Shown piece by piece: positions 52,802-61,131 of a stretch of DNA of 64,000 nt (position 1 is its first letter; each line of letters starts with the position of its first letter). The notes under the pieces are model-generated. The model searched no databases. It was not told the origin of the DNA and saw only the letters and a list, made by a program, of their open reading frames with translations. The stretch covers positions 62,001 to 126,000 of the forward strand of contig JAHHGZ010000014.1 of the NCBI GenBank assembly GCA_019359595.1. The letters are read 5' to 3'. The translations under genes were made by a program, and so were the position numbers. This stretch comes from Cyanomargarita calcarea GSE-NOS-MK-12-04C. GTDB lineage: Bacteria; Cyanobacteriota; Cyanobacteriia; Cyanobacteriales; Nostocaceae.

Positions 52802-54059
52802 AAAAATAATCTATGGCTGTCAGCAGAATTTAATTAGCCCAGACAAAGAATTAGCTGCTGTCTTGGAGTTTATTTGCTCTGAGTCTAACAAGTTAACCAA
52901 CTCTGGAATATACTACGCTAGACAATTATTCTTTAAAACCAAAAAGATTGTCGGCAAATATGACCTAGAGGCTGAGTACAAAAGTAATCCTCATTTCCAA
53001 GCATTGCATTCTCAAGCAGCACAACAAATTCTTAGAAGTGTTGCTGAATCGTTTAAGTCATTCAAAGAGCTATCTAAACTTTTTCGCTCTTGGGAACTTA
53101 AGAGTAAACCAAAACCGCCCAAGTATCGTAAGCCTAAAGGATTAGCGCTGGTGACTTATCCTAAACAAGCTTTGAAATTGATAGATGGATTAATTAGAAT
53201 CCCATTGGGCAATACAGTTAAGCGATGGTTTAAGTTGGATAGCTTTACATTGATAATGCCATCTAATCTAAAATTTGAAGACATCAAGGAATTGAGAATA
53301 GTACCACGTAACCGTTGCTTTTATGTGGAATTTGTTTATGAACAGAAGCCGATTAATGTGGTCAAGTTAGATCCATCAAAGGTATTGGGTATAGACCACG
53401 GGGTAGGAAATTGGCTAACAATAGTTTCTAATGTGGGGACAAGTTTTATCATTGACGGGCTAAAACTTCAAAGCGTAAATCAGTGGTACAACAAGCAGAT
53501 TGCTACAATCAAAGAGGGTAAACCCCAAGGGTTTTGGTCTAACAAACTTGCTGCCATCACAGAAAAGAGAAATAGACAAATGAGAGATGCAGTTAACAAA
53601 ACGGCTAGAATTGTTATTAATCATTGCCTAATCAATAAAATTGGGACTGTTGTTTTTGGGTGGAATGAGGGGCAAAAAGATAGTAGCAATATGGGGAAAA
53701 AGAACAACCAAAAGTTTGTTCAAATCCCTACTGGTAAATTAAAAACTAGAATAGCCCAATTGTGCGAACAATATGAAATTCAATTTGTTGAGACGGAGGA
53801 AAGCTACACATCTCGTTCATCATTTTTAGATAATGATGTGCTACCTAAATATGGTGAAAAACCCGACGGGTGGCAATCTAGCGGTAAAAGAATAGTGCGT
53901 GGTTTATTCAAAACCGGAAAAAAGCTTTTAATTAATGCTGATTGCAACGGCGCAGCCAACATTGTTCGTAAAGTATCGGCGACACTAGGCTTAGACCTAG
54001 ATGGAGTCAGTAGGGGCGCATTGAGTACGCCTTTAAGGGTTCATTTTTGGACTCCTTAA
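52794..54059 (+). CDS. tnpB: TnpB RNA-guided nuclease without zinc finger
   Basis: 421 residues, RuvC-type nuclease that uses a guide RNA from the IS right end. RuvC residues: D201 (VLGIDHGVGNW), E292 (VVFGWNEGQ) and D383 (LLINADCNGAANI), all present. The usual CxxC...CxxC zinc ribbon between the last two is absent; the region reads EESYTSRSSFLDNDVLPKYG and GWQSSGKRIVRGLFKTGKKL. This is a recognisable subgroup in cyanobacteria. A guide RNA would extend from within or after the gene to about 54090. Likely active on catalytic residues. Confidence 0.9.
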   Translation: MSEKIIYGCQQNLISPDKELAAVLEFICSESNKLTNSGIYYARQLFFKTKKIVGKYDLEAEYKSNPHFQALHSQAAQQILRSVAESFKSFKELSKLFRSWELKSKPKPPKYRKPKGLALVTYPKQALKLIDGLIRIPLGNTVKRWFKLDSFTLIMPSNLKFEDIKELRIVPRNRCFYVEFVYEQKPINVVKLDPSKVLGIDHGVGNWLTIVSNVGTSFIIDGLKLQSVNQWYNKQIATIKEGKPQGFWSNKLAAITEKRNRQMRDAVNKTARIVINHCLINKIGTVVFGWNEGQKDSSNMGKKNNQKFVQIPTGKLKTRIAQLCEQYEIQFVETEESYTSRSSFLDNDVLPKYGEKPDGWQSSGKRIVRGLFKTGKKLLINADCNGAANIVRKVSATLGLDLDGVSRGALSTPLRVHFWTP

Positions 54060-54253
54060 GAATCCCCCGGATTTATCCGTGGGGAGTTTCAATGCTTAGT
54101 GTTATCTTCAGGTAAATGAACTATATTTTCATTGTCATTGCATAATACATTTGTCATTGCATAATACATTTTGTCATTGCGTTGCGTAGCTTCCCGTAGG
54201 ATGGAACAAAGCAATCGCACTGTACTAGGTTGCTTCGTTCCTCGCAATGACTG
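54060..54253. repeat. IS right end and short dispersed repeats
   Basis: IS end hairpin (54065-54085), duplicated cattgcataatacattt (54135-54171), then a repeat with gcaatcgcactg and gttgcttcgttcctcgcaatgac, the latter also part of the 50-bp units at 63.4 kb. No gene. Confidence 0.55.
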
Positions 54254-54979
54254 TTAGTTATTATAAAGGATACTGCTCAGTACCTGTTGTCCAAAACCAA
54301 GCCTTCCACTACCACCGTTGATCCAATCGGCAACATCAAAATATTTTTTAGATTCTTGATACAACCGAACTCCATTTCCAAAAGGATCATTTTTGTATTT
54401 CCGAATCCAAATAGTAGATGGAAACGCTGGAGAATTTTTGTGACTAAAACAAACTTTGTGAGGAAAATTCAACTTCTCAAACTCTGCAAAATAATCATCA
54501 TTATCAGGTTTGCCCGGACAAAATTCAACAAGGATATTTCCGTTGTTCCAATCGATTCTTTTTAAGCGTCGGTTCCACTTTTCTAAAGCTTCTGATTGAC
54601 TAGAATAATGTTGAAAATGTATTTCTACATCTTTTTTAAGTAACCCAATAGGATAACGAATTTTTCCTTGATTTATTAGTTGATTTATATCTTCATATTG
54701 AGAAGTGTTGGTAAATCTGAGGTCTTCTTCTAAATAGTTATTGATGTTTTTCAATAGCCTTAAATAGCAAGGTGGGTTTAAGAATAGCCCAACAAATGGG
54801 GACATATATGGTAAATCCAACTCGTTATAAACCTTCCCAGCCCAACAATTATTAGAAATTATCGAGAAATTTTGAGTTGTGACACGTTTTTTTAAAATCC
54901 ACTTGGCAAGGTTTGCTCTATTCGTGGATAGAGTTTTTTTTGTATTTATAAAGACTGTTTGTCCCTTCATAATACGCAA
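54254..54979 (-). CDS. DUF1919 family protein
   Basis: 241 residues. SIISNNCWAGKVYNELDLPY and MSPFVGLFLNPPCYLRLLKN are the DUF1919 hallmarks, followed by IGLLKKDVEIHFQHY and EKWNRRLKRIDWNNG. The family is found in polysaccharide and capsule gene regions and is thought to modify or build exopolysaccharide, but no reaction is established. The N-terminus may start at Met4 (MKGQ). The gene lies at the edge of the polysaccharide region and just after the IS. Confidence 0.82.
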   Translation of the reverse strand: MRIMKGQTVFINTKKTLSTNRANLAKWILKKRVTTQNFSIISNNCWAGKVYNELDLPYMSPFVGLFLNPPCYLRLLKNINNYLEEDLRFTNTSQYEDINQLINQGKIRYPIGLLKKDVEIHFQHYSSQSEALEKWNRRLKRIDWNNGNILVEFCPGKPDNDDYFAEFEKLNFPHKVCFSHKNSPAFPSTIWIRKYKNDPFGNGVRLYQESKKYFDVADWINGGSGRLGFGQQVLSSILYNN

Positions 54980-55292
54980 AATATATACAACTATTCGTTA
55001 AATTAAATTATTAATTAATAATTAGATTCAGCCAAAATACATACTATGCTAAGGGTCTGCGATCGCCTTAAATATAGATAAGGGCATCTACAAGAGATGC
55101 CCAAATGCAGGCTAACACCCTTGAGGGGTATCCCTACACTTTCCCAACAATCAGCAACAGTGACTAATGCTGAATTAGCCACGTTCACAAACGTGAATAT
55201 AGTCATCTTATTAACTTAAATCTCTAACATCGCCAGTGGATACACTGAAAATATATTTCAGCCTTTTGAAATGCTGATAATTGTCTGTTGGG
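54980..55292. other. Spacer with terminator-like hairpin
   Basis: GGGCATCT-acaag-AGATGCCC at 55082-55102 is an 8-bp perfect stem without a T-run. A 63-residue frame (55015-55206, - strand) covers it but shows no family signal and is not supported. Otherwise no gene. Confidence 0.4.
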
Positions 55293-56642
55293 CTAATTAT
55301 TATTCGCTAACAGCTTTTTGTAGTGATAGACGGCTCCAGCGAACGTGAATAATATCAACCAAGAGAGCAGATTTAAGCGGACATCGAAGAGGGTGACATC
55401 TGCTGTGTTGAATATAATCCAGCCCACAAAGACCACTAAATAACTGAAGAAGGTTAATTTGTCTTCTTTTTCTACAAATTCAAACTGAAGCAAAATTTGG
55501 ACACCCATAACTAATATCCACAGGAGTAGTCCACAAAATAACAAAGTTGCGGGAAGCCCAGTTTCAGCAGATAGCATCAAAAAAAAGTTGTGGGGATGAC
55601 CCAACCAAATGTGCATCTTTTCTTTGTAGAGTGGTGTGAAATTGCGTAAGCCCCAGCCAGTCAAAGGACGCTGCATCGCCATAGACCAAGCAAACTTCCA
55701 CTGAGTTTTTCGCATCAGAGCTATTGGTCTATCGGGATACATTTGGTCGTTTAAGCGTGCCCAAAAGAAGGCTGGAACGAATTTGCGAAATAATTCCGCA
55801 ATTGGTGAGGGAGCAAAAGCAGCTAAAAGCACGCCAGTGGTAACACTTGCGACACCAGCTACAAGCAGACGCCAACCAAGTAAGAGTGCATAAGCCAAAC
55901 AGGCTGCAATGGCGATCGCCCAAGCATTGCGTGAATCAGTTAAAATCAACGCTAAGAAATTGCCAATTACCGTAACGGTTAGGAAGAGGAGGGGGAGTGG
56001 GGGAGATGACGCAGTGAAATTTCCCTGTGGCAGTGTCTCCCTGTCCCCTTGTCTTCTAAATAGCTGGTAAGTTTCCAGCCACAACCCCAAGTTGAGGATG
56101 AAAACGATTACCAGATAACCAGCTAAGGTGTTCGCGTACATGAAGTTTGAAGACATCCGACCAAGGGGATTCCCTCCAGGTGCGATCGTCCAATCCAAAA
56201 CTATCCATAAAATTTGTAAGTGTAAATTCCAGCCCAAAAACATTTGTCCCAAGCCCATAACTACCACTGGTAGGGAAGTTATAGCCAAAATCCAAGATAC
56301 TTGCCGCAATTGTGCTGTTGTTTGAATCAGAGTCGTGAAAGCAGCAAAACCTAAGAGAAAAGGTAACAAATTAAATAAGCCAAGGAATGCTGCTGTTTTG
56401 TCATAGGCAAAAGCTGCACTAATTATGAATAACAGGCTCAAAAGAGCAAATCCTTGGGTTAAAGGACGAAGGATAATTGCGCGGTATTGTTGCAGCCAAG
56501 TTACAACCGATGCCACAATTAAACTTACAGCGCCTAAAGCCGGACTCAATGGAAAGATCAGAATCCCAATTTGAGCGCAATTCCAGGCAAATTGTAATTT
56601 AGGATTGGAATGAAAAAAACCTGTTTTCAAGCTGGCTCCCAA
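55293..56642 (-). CDS. O-antigen-ligase / Wzy-like membrane protein
   Basis: 449 residues with about 11 hydrophobic segments. The conserved Wzy_C/ligase part is RPLTGWGLRNFTPLYKEK (about 331-348), IWLGHPHNFFLML and AETGLPATLLFCGLL. Members join or polymerise glycans, or (IctB-like) act in inorganic-carbon handling; the neighbourhood favours polysaccharide. A Pro/Ser-rich insert (RQGDRETLPQGNFTASSPPLP, shown in part; 55985-56060) is made of repeat DNA of the ccctgtccccttgtc type. The start overlaps the YaaW-like gene by 16 bp, so they are co-transcribed. Confidence 0.85.
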   Translation of the reverse strand: MGASLKTGFFHSNPKLQFAWNCAQIGILIFPLSPALGAVSLIVASVVTWLQQYRAIILRPLTQGFALLSLLFIISAAFAYDKTAAFLGLFNLLPFLLGFAAFTTLIQTTAQLRQVSWILAITSLPVVVMGLGQMFLGWNLHLQILWIVLDWTIAPGGNPLGRMSSNFMYANTLAGYLVIVFILNLGLWLETYQLFRRQGDRETLPQGNFTASSPPLPLLFLTVTVIGNFLALILTDSRNAWAIAIAACLAYALLLGWRLLVAGVASVTTGVLLAAFAPSPIAELFRKFVPAFFWARLNDQMYPDRPIALMRKTQWKFAWSMAMQRPLTGWGLRNFTPLYKEKMHIWLGHPHNFFLMLSAETGLPATLLFCGLLLWILVMGVQILLQFEFVEKEDKLTFFSYLVVFVGWIIFNTADVTLFDVRLNLLSWLILFTFAGAVYHYKKLLANNN

Positions 56643-57469
56643 GATTCAGCACGGGTAAGACGGATTTGAGCTAGTGCGAAAATAGTGGGGATAATTCGAC
56701 CGTAATTAGTCGCGATCGCTCTCCACCCCAGATCGGCAAAAAACCAACCCCACATCACGGGGCCTAAAAAAGCAAACACGCCACGGACTGCCCCATAACG
56801 CGCTGCATTCACAGCCATACCCCGTTTCGCCATTTCAACTGCTACATAGCCTTGAAACTGGGTTGTAGCTACTTTACCACCTTGAATTGCAGCTTGTTGA
56901 GCTATTTGATAGCTGGCAAAATGTACTGCAAATTGACGAGCGATTTGTTTGAGCAAAAACGGCTTGACGATGGAGGTAACAGCTAAAGCACTACCACCTT
57001 TAACCAACAATCCTAAAGGATCGCGTTGCAATGAAAGTGGCAGTGGTTCGTTGAGTTCAGATTTTGCCAATTGACGCTGTACCCTAGCACTCAATTTTTG
57101 CTTATCTTTTTCTGGCAATTTCTTCCAAACTTGTCCCAGCAGGTGTAAAAATACTTCCGCTTCTAAATCAATGGTTGTGAACCGACTAGAATAAGGAATT
57201 TTCAGATATTTACATACTTGGACAAGAGCTTGTCGGTATGTCACCTGTTTTGTGCGTCCCCGCAATACCGTCATTCCATCTGCAGCCAAAAACCGAAAGC
57301 GTTCCTCCAGTGTATCTATCCAAGCTTCACGGTCTTGGCTTTGTACTTCAATTGGTTCGGGTGTGTGAACATAATCTAGAGGATTGAACTTGCGACCAAA
57401 CAGAATTGCCGTTAAATCTTGCAACTCTTCCTCAGTCGCTAAATCGAGTGCCGTCCTTAGCTCATCCAA
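56627..57469 (-). CDS. YaaW-like (UPF0174) family protein
   Basis: 280 residues. N-terminal LDLATEEELQDLTAILFGRK (about 7-26) and LLGQVWKKLPEKDKQKLSAR are typical of YaaW/UPF0174. The C-terminal third has two hydrophobic stretches (VRGVFAFLGPVMWGWFFADLGW region, 235-260). Function unknown; the family is widespread and sometimes linked to stress. It overlaps the Wzy-like gene by 16 bp, transcribed first. Confidence 0.75.
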   Translation of the reverse strand: MDELRTALDLATEEELQDLTAILFGRKFNPLDYVHTPEPIEVQSQDREAWIDTLEERFRFLAADGMTVLRGRTKQVTYRQALVQVCKYLKIPYSSRFTTIDLEAEVFLHLLGQVWKKLPEKDKQKLSARVQRQLAKSELNEPLPLSLQRDPLGLLVKGGSALAVTSIVKPFLLKQIARQFAVHFASYQIAQQAAIQGGKVATTQFQGYVAVEMAKRGMAVNAARYGAVRGVFAFLGPVMWGWFFADLGWRAIATNYGRIIPTIFALAQIRLTRAESWEPA

Positions 57470-57786
57470 TTTCCCTTCCTCCCTTACTTGCTGCCTTGTC
57501 TGTACCCTATTCTACTATTAGCTTTCAGCAGCCATTCGTATTGATTCTGTCCTTTGTCCTCTGAATGCGGTTTCTTTATACTGGAATCCCATCCCCGAGA
57601 GGGTATGCGAGGAACAGAAGTGCAATTGAAAATACATAAGTAGGCAGGCATTATTAAATATAAGATGGGCATAAGATCGGCGGGCAAGAAGCCCACCCCA
57701 CAAGAGTTTTGTGAATCTTGTGGGGTGGGCTTCGGTGCCCGCCCAAGCCAAAAAATAGCAATCCAAAAACCAAAATCTAAAATGGT
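57470..57786. repeat. Spacer with TAAGTAGG-family repeat copy
   Basis: 57637-57649 TAAGTAGGCAGGC, followed by cattattaaatataagatggg shared with 33902. A hairpin core from gcccaccccacaag (57689) with its inverse cttgtggggtgggc (57717) and a second GGCGGGCAAGAAGCCC follow. No right-hand terminal repeat is seen; the copy ends near the start of the next gene (aaaaaatagcaat). No gene. Confidence 0.6.
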
Positions 57787-58797
57787 ATGGTCGATATTGC
57801 AGTAATTGGTGCCGGCATGGCGGGCTTAGTTTGTGCCCAGCAGTTAACTCAAGCTGGATATTCGGTGATAGTTGTGGACAAATCTCGTGGTTTGGGGGGA
57901 CGAGTTGCCACCCGCCGTTTGCACGAAACTTACGCCGATCATGGAGCGTGTTATCTCAAATCTCACAACGAATTATTGCGACGTTTCGTTGAGTTATTGT
58001 GCGATCGCCATATTCTCGAAGTTTGGACGACCCCTCGCTACATTGCACCAGAGGGAATGAATGCGATCGCCAAATTTCTTGGTCGGGGTTTAGAATTTTT
58101 GTTAAATCACCGCGTGGAAACTATTACCCCAACTCCTGAAAACCAATGGCGTTTGACTTTTGAATCCAGTAACGAAAAATTAACCGCAGCATCTGTTGTT
58201 ATGGCGATTCCTGCACCTCAAGCTTTGATGCTTTTGGAACCTTTGGGTGAAACTGTACTAGGTGAAGCGTTTCTGGGGAAGCTACGTTCTGTGCAATTTG
58301 ACCCCACTCTCACCGTCATAGCGGGCTATCCACCTGATTCAAAACCCCTTCCGGAATGGAAAGCACTCAATTTTGCCGATGATGCCGTTTTAGGATGGAT
58401 TGGTTTGGATAGTAGCAAGCGTCCCAACCCCCAGCAACCAGTATTTGTTGTCCATAGTAGTGCAGATTTTGCCCAACTTCATGACCAAACTCAGGATTTA
58501 CACCCAATAGGAAAGCAAATATTGCAACATAGCGCTCAGTCTTTAGAGATTCCCTGGTTGGATACACCCGACTGGACGCAAGTACACCGTTGGCGCTATG
58601 CCTTTCCCCGCACTCCTTTGGCAGAAACTTTTTTAGCTGCTAGTACTGAGTTGCCTTTGGTATGTTGTGGTGATTGGTGTGGCGGCAATCTTATCGAAGG
58701 TGCGATGCTTTCGGGACTAGCCGCAGCTTCAAAAATCAACACTCAACTGCAGTCACGGATTCTCCCAGGTAATAGTTTTCTGGATTTTCTGGCATAA
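57787..58797 (+). CDS. NAD(P)/FAD-dependent oxidoreductase (renalase/amine-oxidase-like)
   Basis: 336 residues. N-terminal FAD motif IAVIGAGMAGLVCAQQLTQA with VDKSRGLGGRVATRR next; this GGRxATRR is typical of renalase-like oxidases. The C-terminal WRYAFPRTPLAE and LVCCGDWCGGNLIEGAMLSG complete the FAD site. Substrate unknown; the family is common in cyanobacteria. ATG at 57787; a nearer ATG at 57782 is in another frame. A strong hairpin follows 18 bp after the stop. Confidence 0.88.
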   Translation: MVDIAVIGAGMAGLVCAQQLTQAGYSVIVVDKSRGLGGRVATRRLHETYADHGACYLKSHNELLRRFVELLCDRHILEVWTTPRYIAPEGMNAIAKFLGRGLEFLLNHRVETITPTPENQWRLTFESSNEKLTAASVVMAIPAPQALMLLEPLGETVLGEAFLGKLRSVQFDPTLTVIAGYPPDSKPLPEWKALNFADDAVLGWIGLDSSKRPNPQQPVFVVHSSADFAQLHDQTQDLHPIGKQILQHSAQSLEIPWLDTPDWTQVHRWRYAFPRTPLAETFLAASTELPLVCCGDWCGGNLIEGAMLSGLAAASKINTQLQSRILPGNSFLDFLA

Positions 58798-58814
58798 ACT
58801 AGTCCCGGAACCAT

Positions 58815-58843
58815 ACCCCCTTTTAGCACAACTAAAAGGGGGT
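58815..58843 (+). terminator. Terminator hairpin after oxidoreductase gene
   Basis: ACCCCCTTTTAG and CTAAAAGGGGGT form a perfect 12-bp stem with a 5-base loop, 18 bp after the stop. It is followed by ggggttcttg rather than a long T-run, so termination is probable but not certain. Confidence 0.55.
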
Positions 58844-58995
58844 GGGGTTCTTGAGGATTTACATCATGCGAACTTGATATTACAGCCAAATTGCGATTTC
58901 AGATAGCCGATGTTACTTTGATGTGATTTAAGGGAACTATTAAAATATAGAACGGTAAAATTCTTTATATAATAGCTGCCAAAAAAGACTTTATT

Positions 58996-59628
58996 ATGCA
59001 ATCCATCACCTCTTTAGGCATTAAAACCATAGACTATATTTCCAAAGATAGGCTGATTAGCTTACACAACCAGATGCGTCTGATCTCTCGCCTTGGGAAT
59101 CAGGTAAATAATATCCTTGAAATAGGGATTTTTAATTCCTTGCTAACAGACTTACTCAAACGAGATGGGTATAATATCACCACTGGTGATATTGACTCCA
59201 AGTTAGAGCCAGACATAATTTTGGATCTGGCAACTGATTTTACATTACCAAATGATAAATTTGATGCAATTGTTTTGTTTCAGGTACTAGAACATTTACC
59301 TTACGAACTATCAGAAATAGCCCTTAAAAAACTCGCTGTTTGTACCAAAAAATTTTTGGTTGTTTCTCTTCCTTACTGCACGAGCTATTTAGCAATTCAA
59401 GTCAAATATTCCTTATCACCAAGACCAAGGTATTTATCAATTAATGTGCCAAAATTTTGGAGTACAAAGCCCGTATGCGATGAGCAACACTACTGGGAAA
59501 TGGGATTAAAAGGATACCCGAAAAAGCGAATTTTAAACTCCTTTGCATCATCTGGATTAAGGGTCAAGGAAGAATTTTTAGACCCCATTCATCCATACCA
59601 CTATTTCTTTGTGTTAGAAAAAATATGA
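58996..59628 (+). CDS. SAM-dependent methyltransferase, class I
   Basis: 210 residues. Motif I is NNILEIGIFNSLLTDLLKRD (degenerate GxGxG, reads GIFNS), with an acidic end of strand 2 in TTGDIDSKLEPDI. Motif FDAIVLFQVLEHLPYEL is typical of ubiE-like and sugar-pathway methyltransferases. No membrane segment. It precedes the glycosyltransferase genes on the same strand, separated by a MITE. The acceptor is unknown; modification of a glycan or a lipid carrier is plausible from context only. Confidence 0.8.
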   Translation: MQSITSLGIKTIDYISKDRLISLHNQMRLISRLGNQVNNILEIGIFNSLLTDLLKRDGYNITTGDIDSKLEPDIILDLATDFTLPNDKFDAIVLFQVLEHLPYELSEIALKKLAVCTKKFLVVSLPYCTSYLAIQVKYSLSPRPRYLSINVPKFWSTKPVCDEQHYWEMGLKGYPKKRILNSFASSGLRVKEEFLDPIHPYHYFFVLEKI

Positions 59629-59795
59629 TCGGCACTCACCACATTTAAATTAGATATTTAAAATTTGTTTTGTGAGAAGAAGCTCTTCCCAGCCTGCCTT
59701 CATTATGTAAGTTAAATTTGGAACAGCTTAGTCAAGTAATTATGATTAAGAATATCTCTTAATTTTTTAGAGGAGGTGTATTGTTTGTCCTAAAA

Positions 59796-59930
59796 TAAAA
59801 AGAACTAAATTCCCCCACACCCTAGAAGGGTGAGGCTATACGTACATAGGCGCTTCGCCTTCCGTAGGTAGCCCACCTGCGTGGGCAAGGAAATTGCATC
59901 TTCATGCAAAAATGGTATTAGTTCTTTTTA
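59796..59930. repeat. MITE with perfect 13-bp terminal inverted repeats
   Basis: Left end TAAAAAGAACTAA (59796-59808); its exact inverse TTAGTTCTTTTTA at 59918-59930. The interior holds ccctagaagggtgaggctata, then gcccacctgcgtgggc, and then AAATTGCATCTTCATGCAAA followed by aatggtatta (inverted copy at 31726). Part of the interior recurs at 63343-63398, downstream of the glycosyltransferases. The rest of the spacer 59629-60103 holds no gene. Confidence 0.75.
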
Positions 59931-60103
59931 TATTGACAATAGCGATAAAGTACAAGATATGGGTTTCCGGACTGTAGTACAGATTAAGTGGGAGCATCTC
60001 AATTTAGTACTTTTTCCAAATCGGGATGCTACCGATTAGTTTCCCAATAATTAGAAGTAATAATATAAATAAAGCACTTAAAAATAAACCTTACTAAGTT
60101 ATT

Positions 60104-61069
60104 ATGTCAATTGACCTTACTGTAGCCATCCCCACTTACAACGGTGAAAGTAGTTTATCTGAAGTTATCGAACGGTTACGACATCAAACAGATGTGGAAC
60201 ACCTTAACTGGGAAATCATCATAGTTGATAATAATAGTAAAGATGCTACAGCAAAGCTAATTGAGGAATATCAAGAACACTGGAATCACCCCTTTGCTTT
60301 AAGATATATTTTGGAAAGCGAGCAAGGTGCAGCTTTTGCCAGGAACAGGGCAATTAAAGAAGCTAAAGGTGAAATTATTGCTTTTTTAGATGATGATAAT
60401 TTACCTGCAACTAATTGGATTATAGAAGCTTATAAGTTTTTACAAAGCCATCCCAAAGCTGGGGCTTTAGCTAGTCAAATCCACGGACATTTTGAAGTAC
60501 AGCCACCAGAAAATATTAAGCCAATTCTATTTTATCTAGCAATTACTGATAGAGGAACAAATGCCCATATATATGAACCAAAACATAAGGGTTTTCCACC
60601 AACCGCAGGTTTAGTTGTTCGCAGAAATGCATGGAAAGATAATGTACCTACTCGCCCATTTTTAGTCGGTAGAGTCGGTTCTTCGATGTTAGGTAGTGAA
60701 GATGCAGAGGCTTTATTTTACATTTACAAAGCTGGGTGGGAAATTTGGTACAACCCCGCAATGGAAATAGAGCATATCATCCCTGTTTGGAGATTGGAAA
60801 AAAATTACTTAATATCTCTGATGCGGGGGGTGGGTTTAGCCCGTTATCATTTGCGGATGTTATTAATTAAAACTTGGCAAAGACCTTTTGCTTTCTTTCT
60901 ATACTTAGCCAACGATATCCGCAAGTTAATCGTATATTTCTTAAAATATCAAGGAGTAATGAAAAATGATGTTCTTGTTGCTGCGGAAATGGAAAGACTT
61001 CTCGCAACTGTAATCAGTCCTTTTTACTTATGGAGACTGAAATTTATTAAAATTATGAGAATTCACTGA
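60104..61069 (+). CDS. Family 2 glycosyltransferase, HpsE-like
   Basis: 321 residues, GT-A fold. LTVAIPTYNGESSLSEVIER at the N-terminus, IIVDNNSKDATAKLIEEY and the acidic DDDN (about 97-100) for nucleotide-sugar and metal binding, then GSEDAEALFYIYKAGWEIWY with the catalytic Asp. The whole closely resembles the hormogonium-polysaccharide transferase HpsE of filamentous cyanobacteria. Its C-terminal amphipathic region (about 255-300) may bind the membrane. First of three co-directional transferase genes. Confidence 0.88.
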   Translation: MSIDLTVAIPTYNGESSLSEVIERLRHQTDVEHLNWEIIIVDNNSKDATAKLIEEYQEHWNHPFALRYILESEQGAAFARNRAIKEAKGEIIAFLDDDNLPATNWIIEAYKFLQSHPKAGALASQIHGHFEVQPPENIKPILFYLAITDRGTNAHIYEPKHKGFPPTAGLVVRRNAWKDNVPTRPFLVGRVGSSMLGSEDAEALFYIYKAGWEIWYNPAMEIEHIIPVWRLEKNYLISLMRGVGLARYHLRMLLIKTWQRPFAFFLYLANDIRKLIVYFLKYQGVMKNDVLVAAEMERLLATVISPFYLWRLKFIKIMRIH

Positions 61070-61131
61070 GGTTCTTTGAATATAACCGAGCTTAGGATAT
61101 CGATTATCTTCTGCAAGATAGTTGATATTAT

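Larger units (their letters stand above)
52200..54092 (+). mobile_element. IS200/IS605-family insertion sequence (tnpA + tnpB)
   Basis: Contains a Y1 transposase gene and a tnpB gene overlapping by 8 bp in the same direction. The right end has the hairpin CCCCCGGATTTATCCGTGGGG (54065-54085, spelled here in part as the stem CCCC-GGAT) followed by agtttcaa, which closely resembles subterminal ends of the family. The left end is not fixed; it lies in or just after the hairpin region at 52165-52311. No terminal inverted repeat or target duplication is expected. Confidence 0.75.

Noticed and set aside
55015-55206. 63-residue frame on the - strand
   Set aside because: Covers a terminator-like hairpin and shows no domain; more likely spacer.
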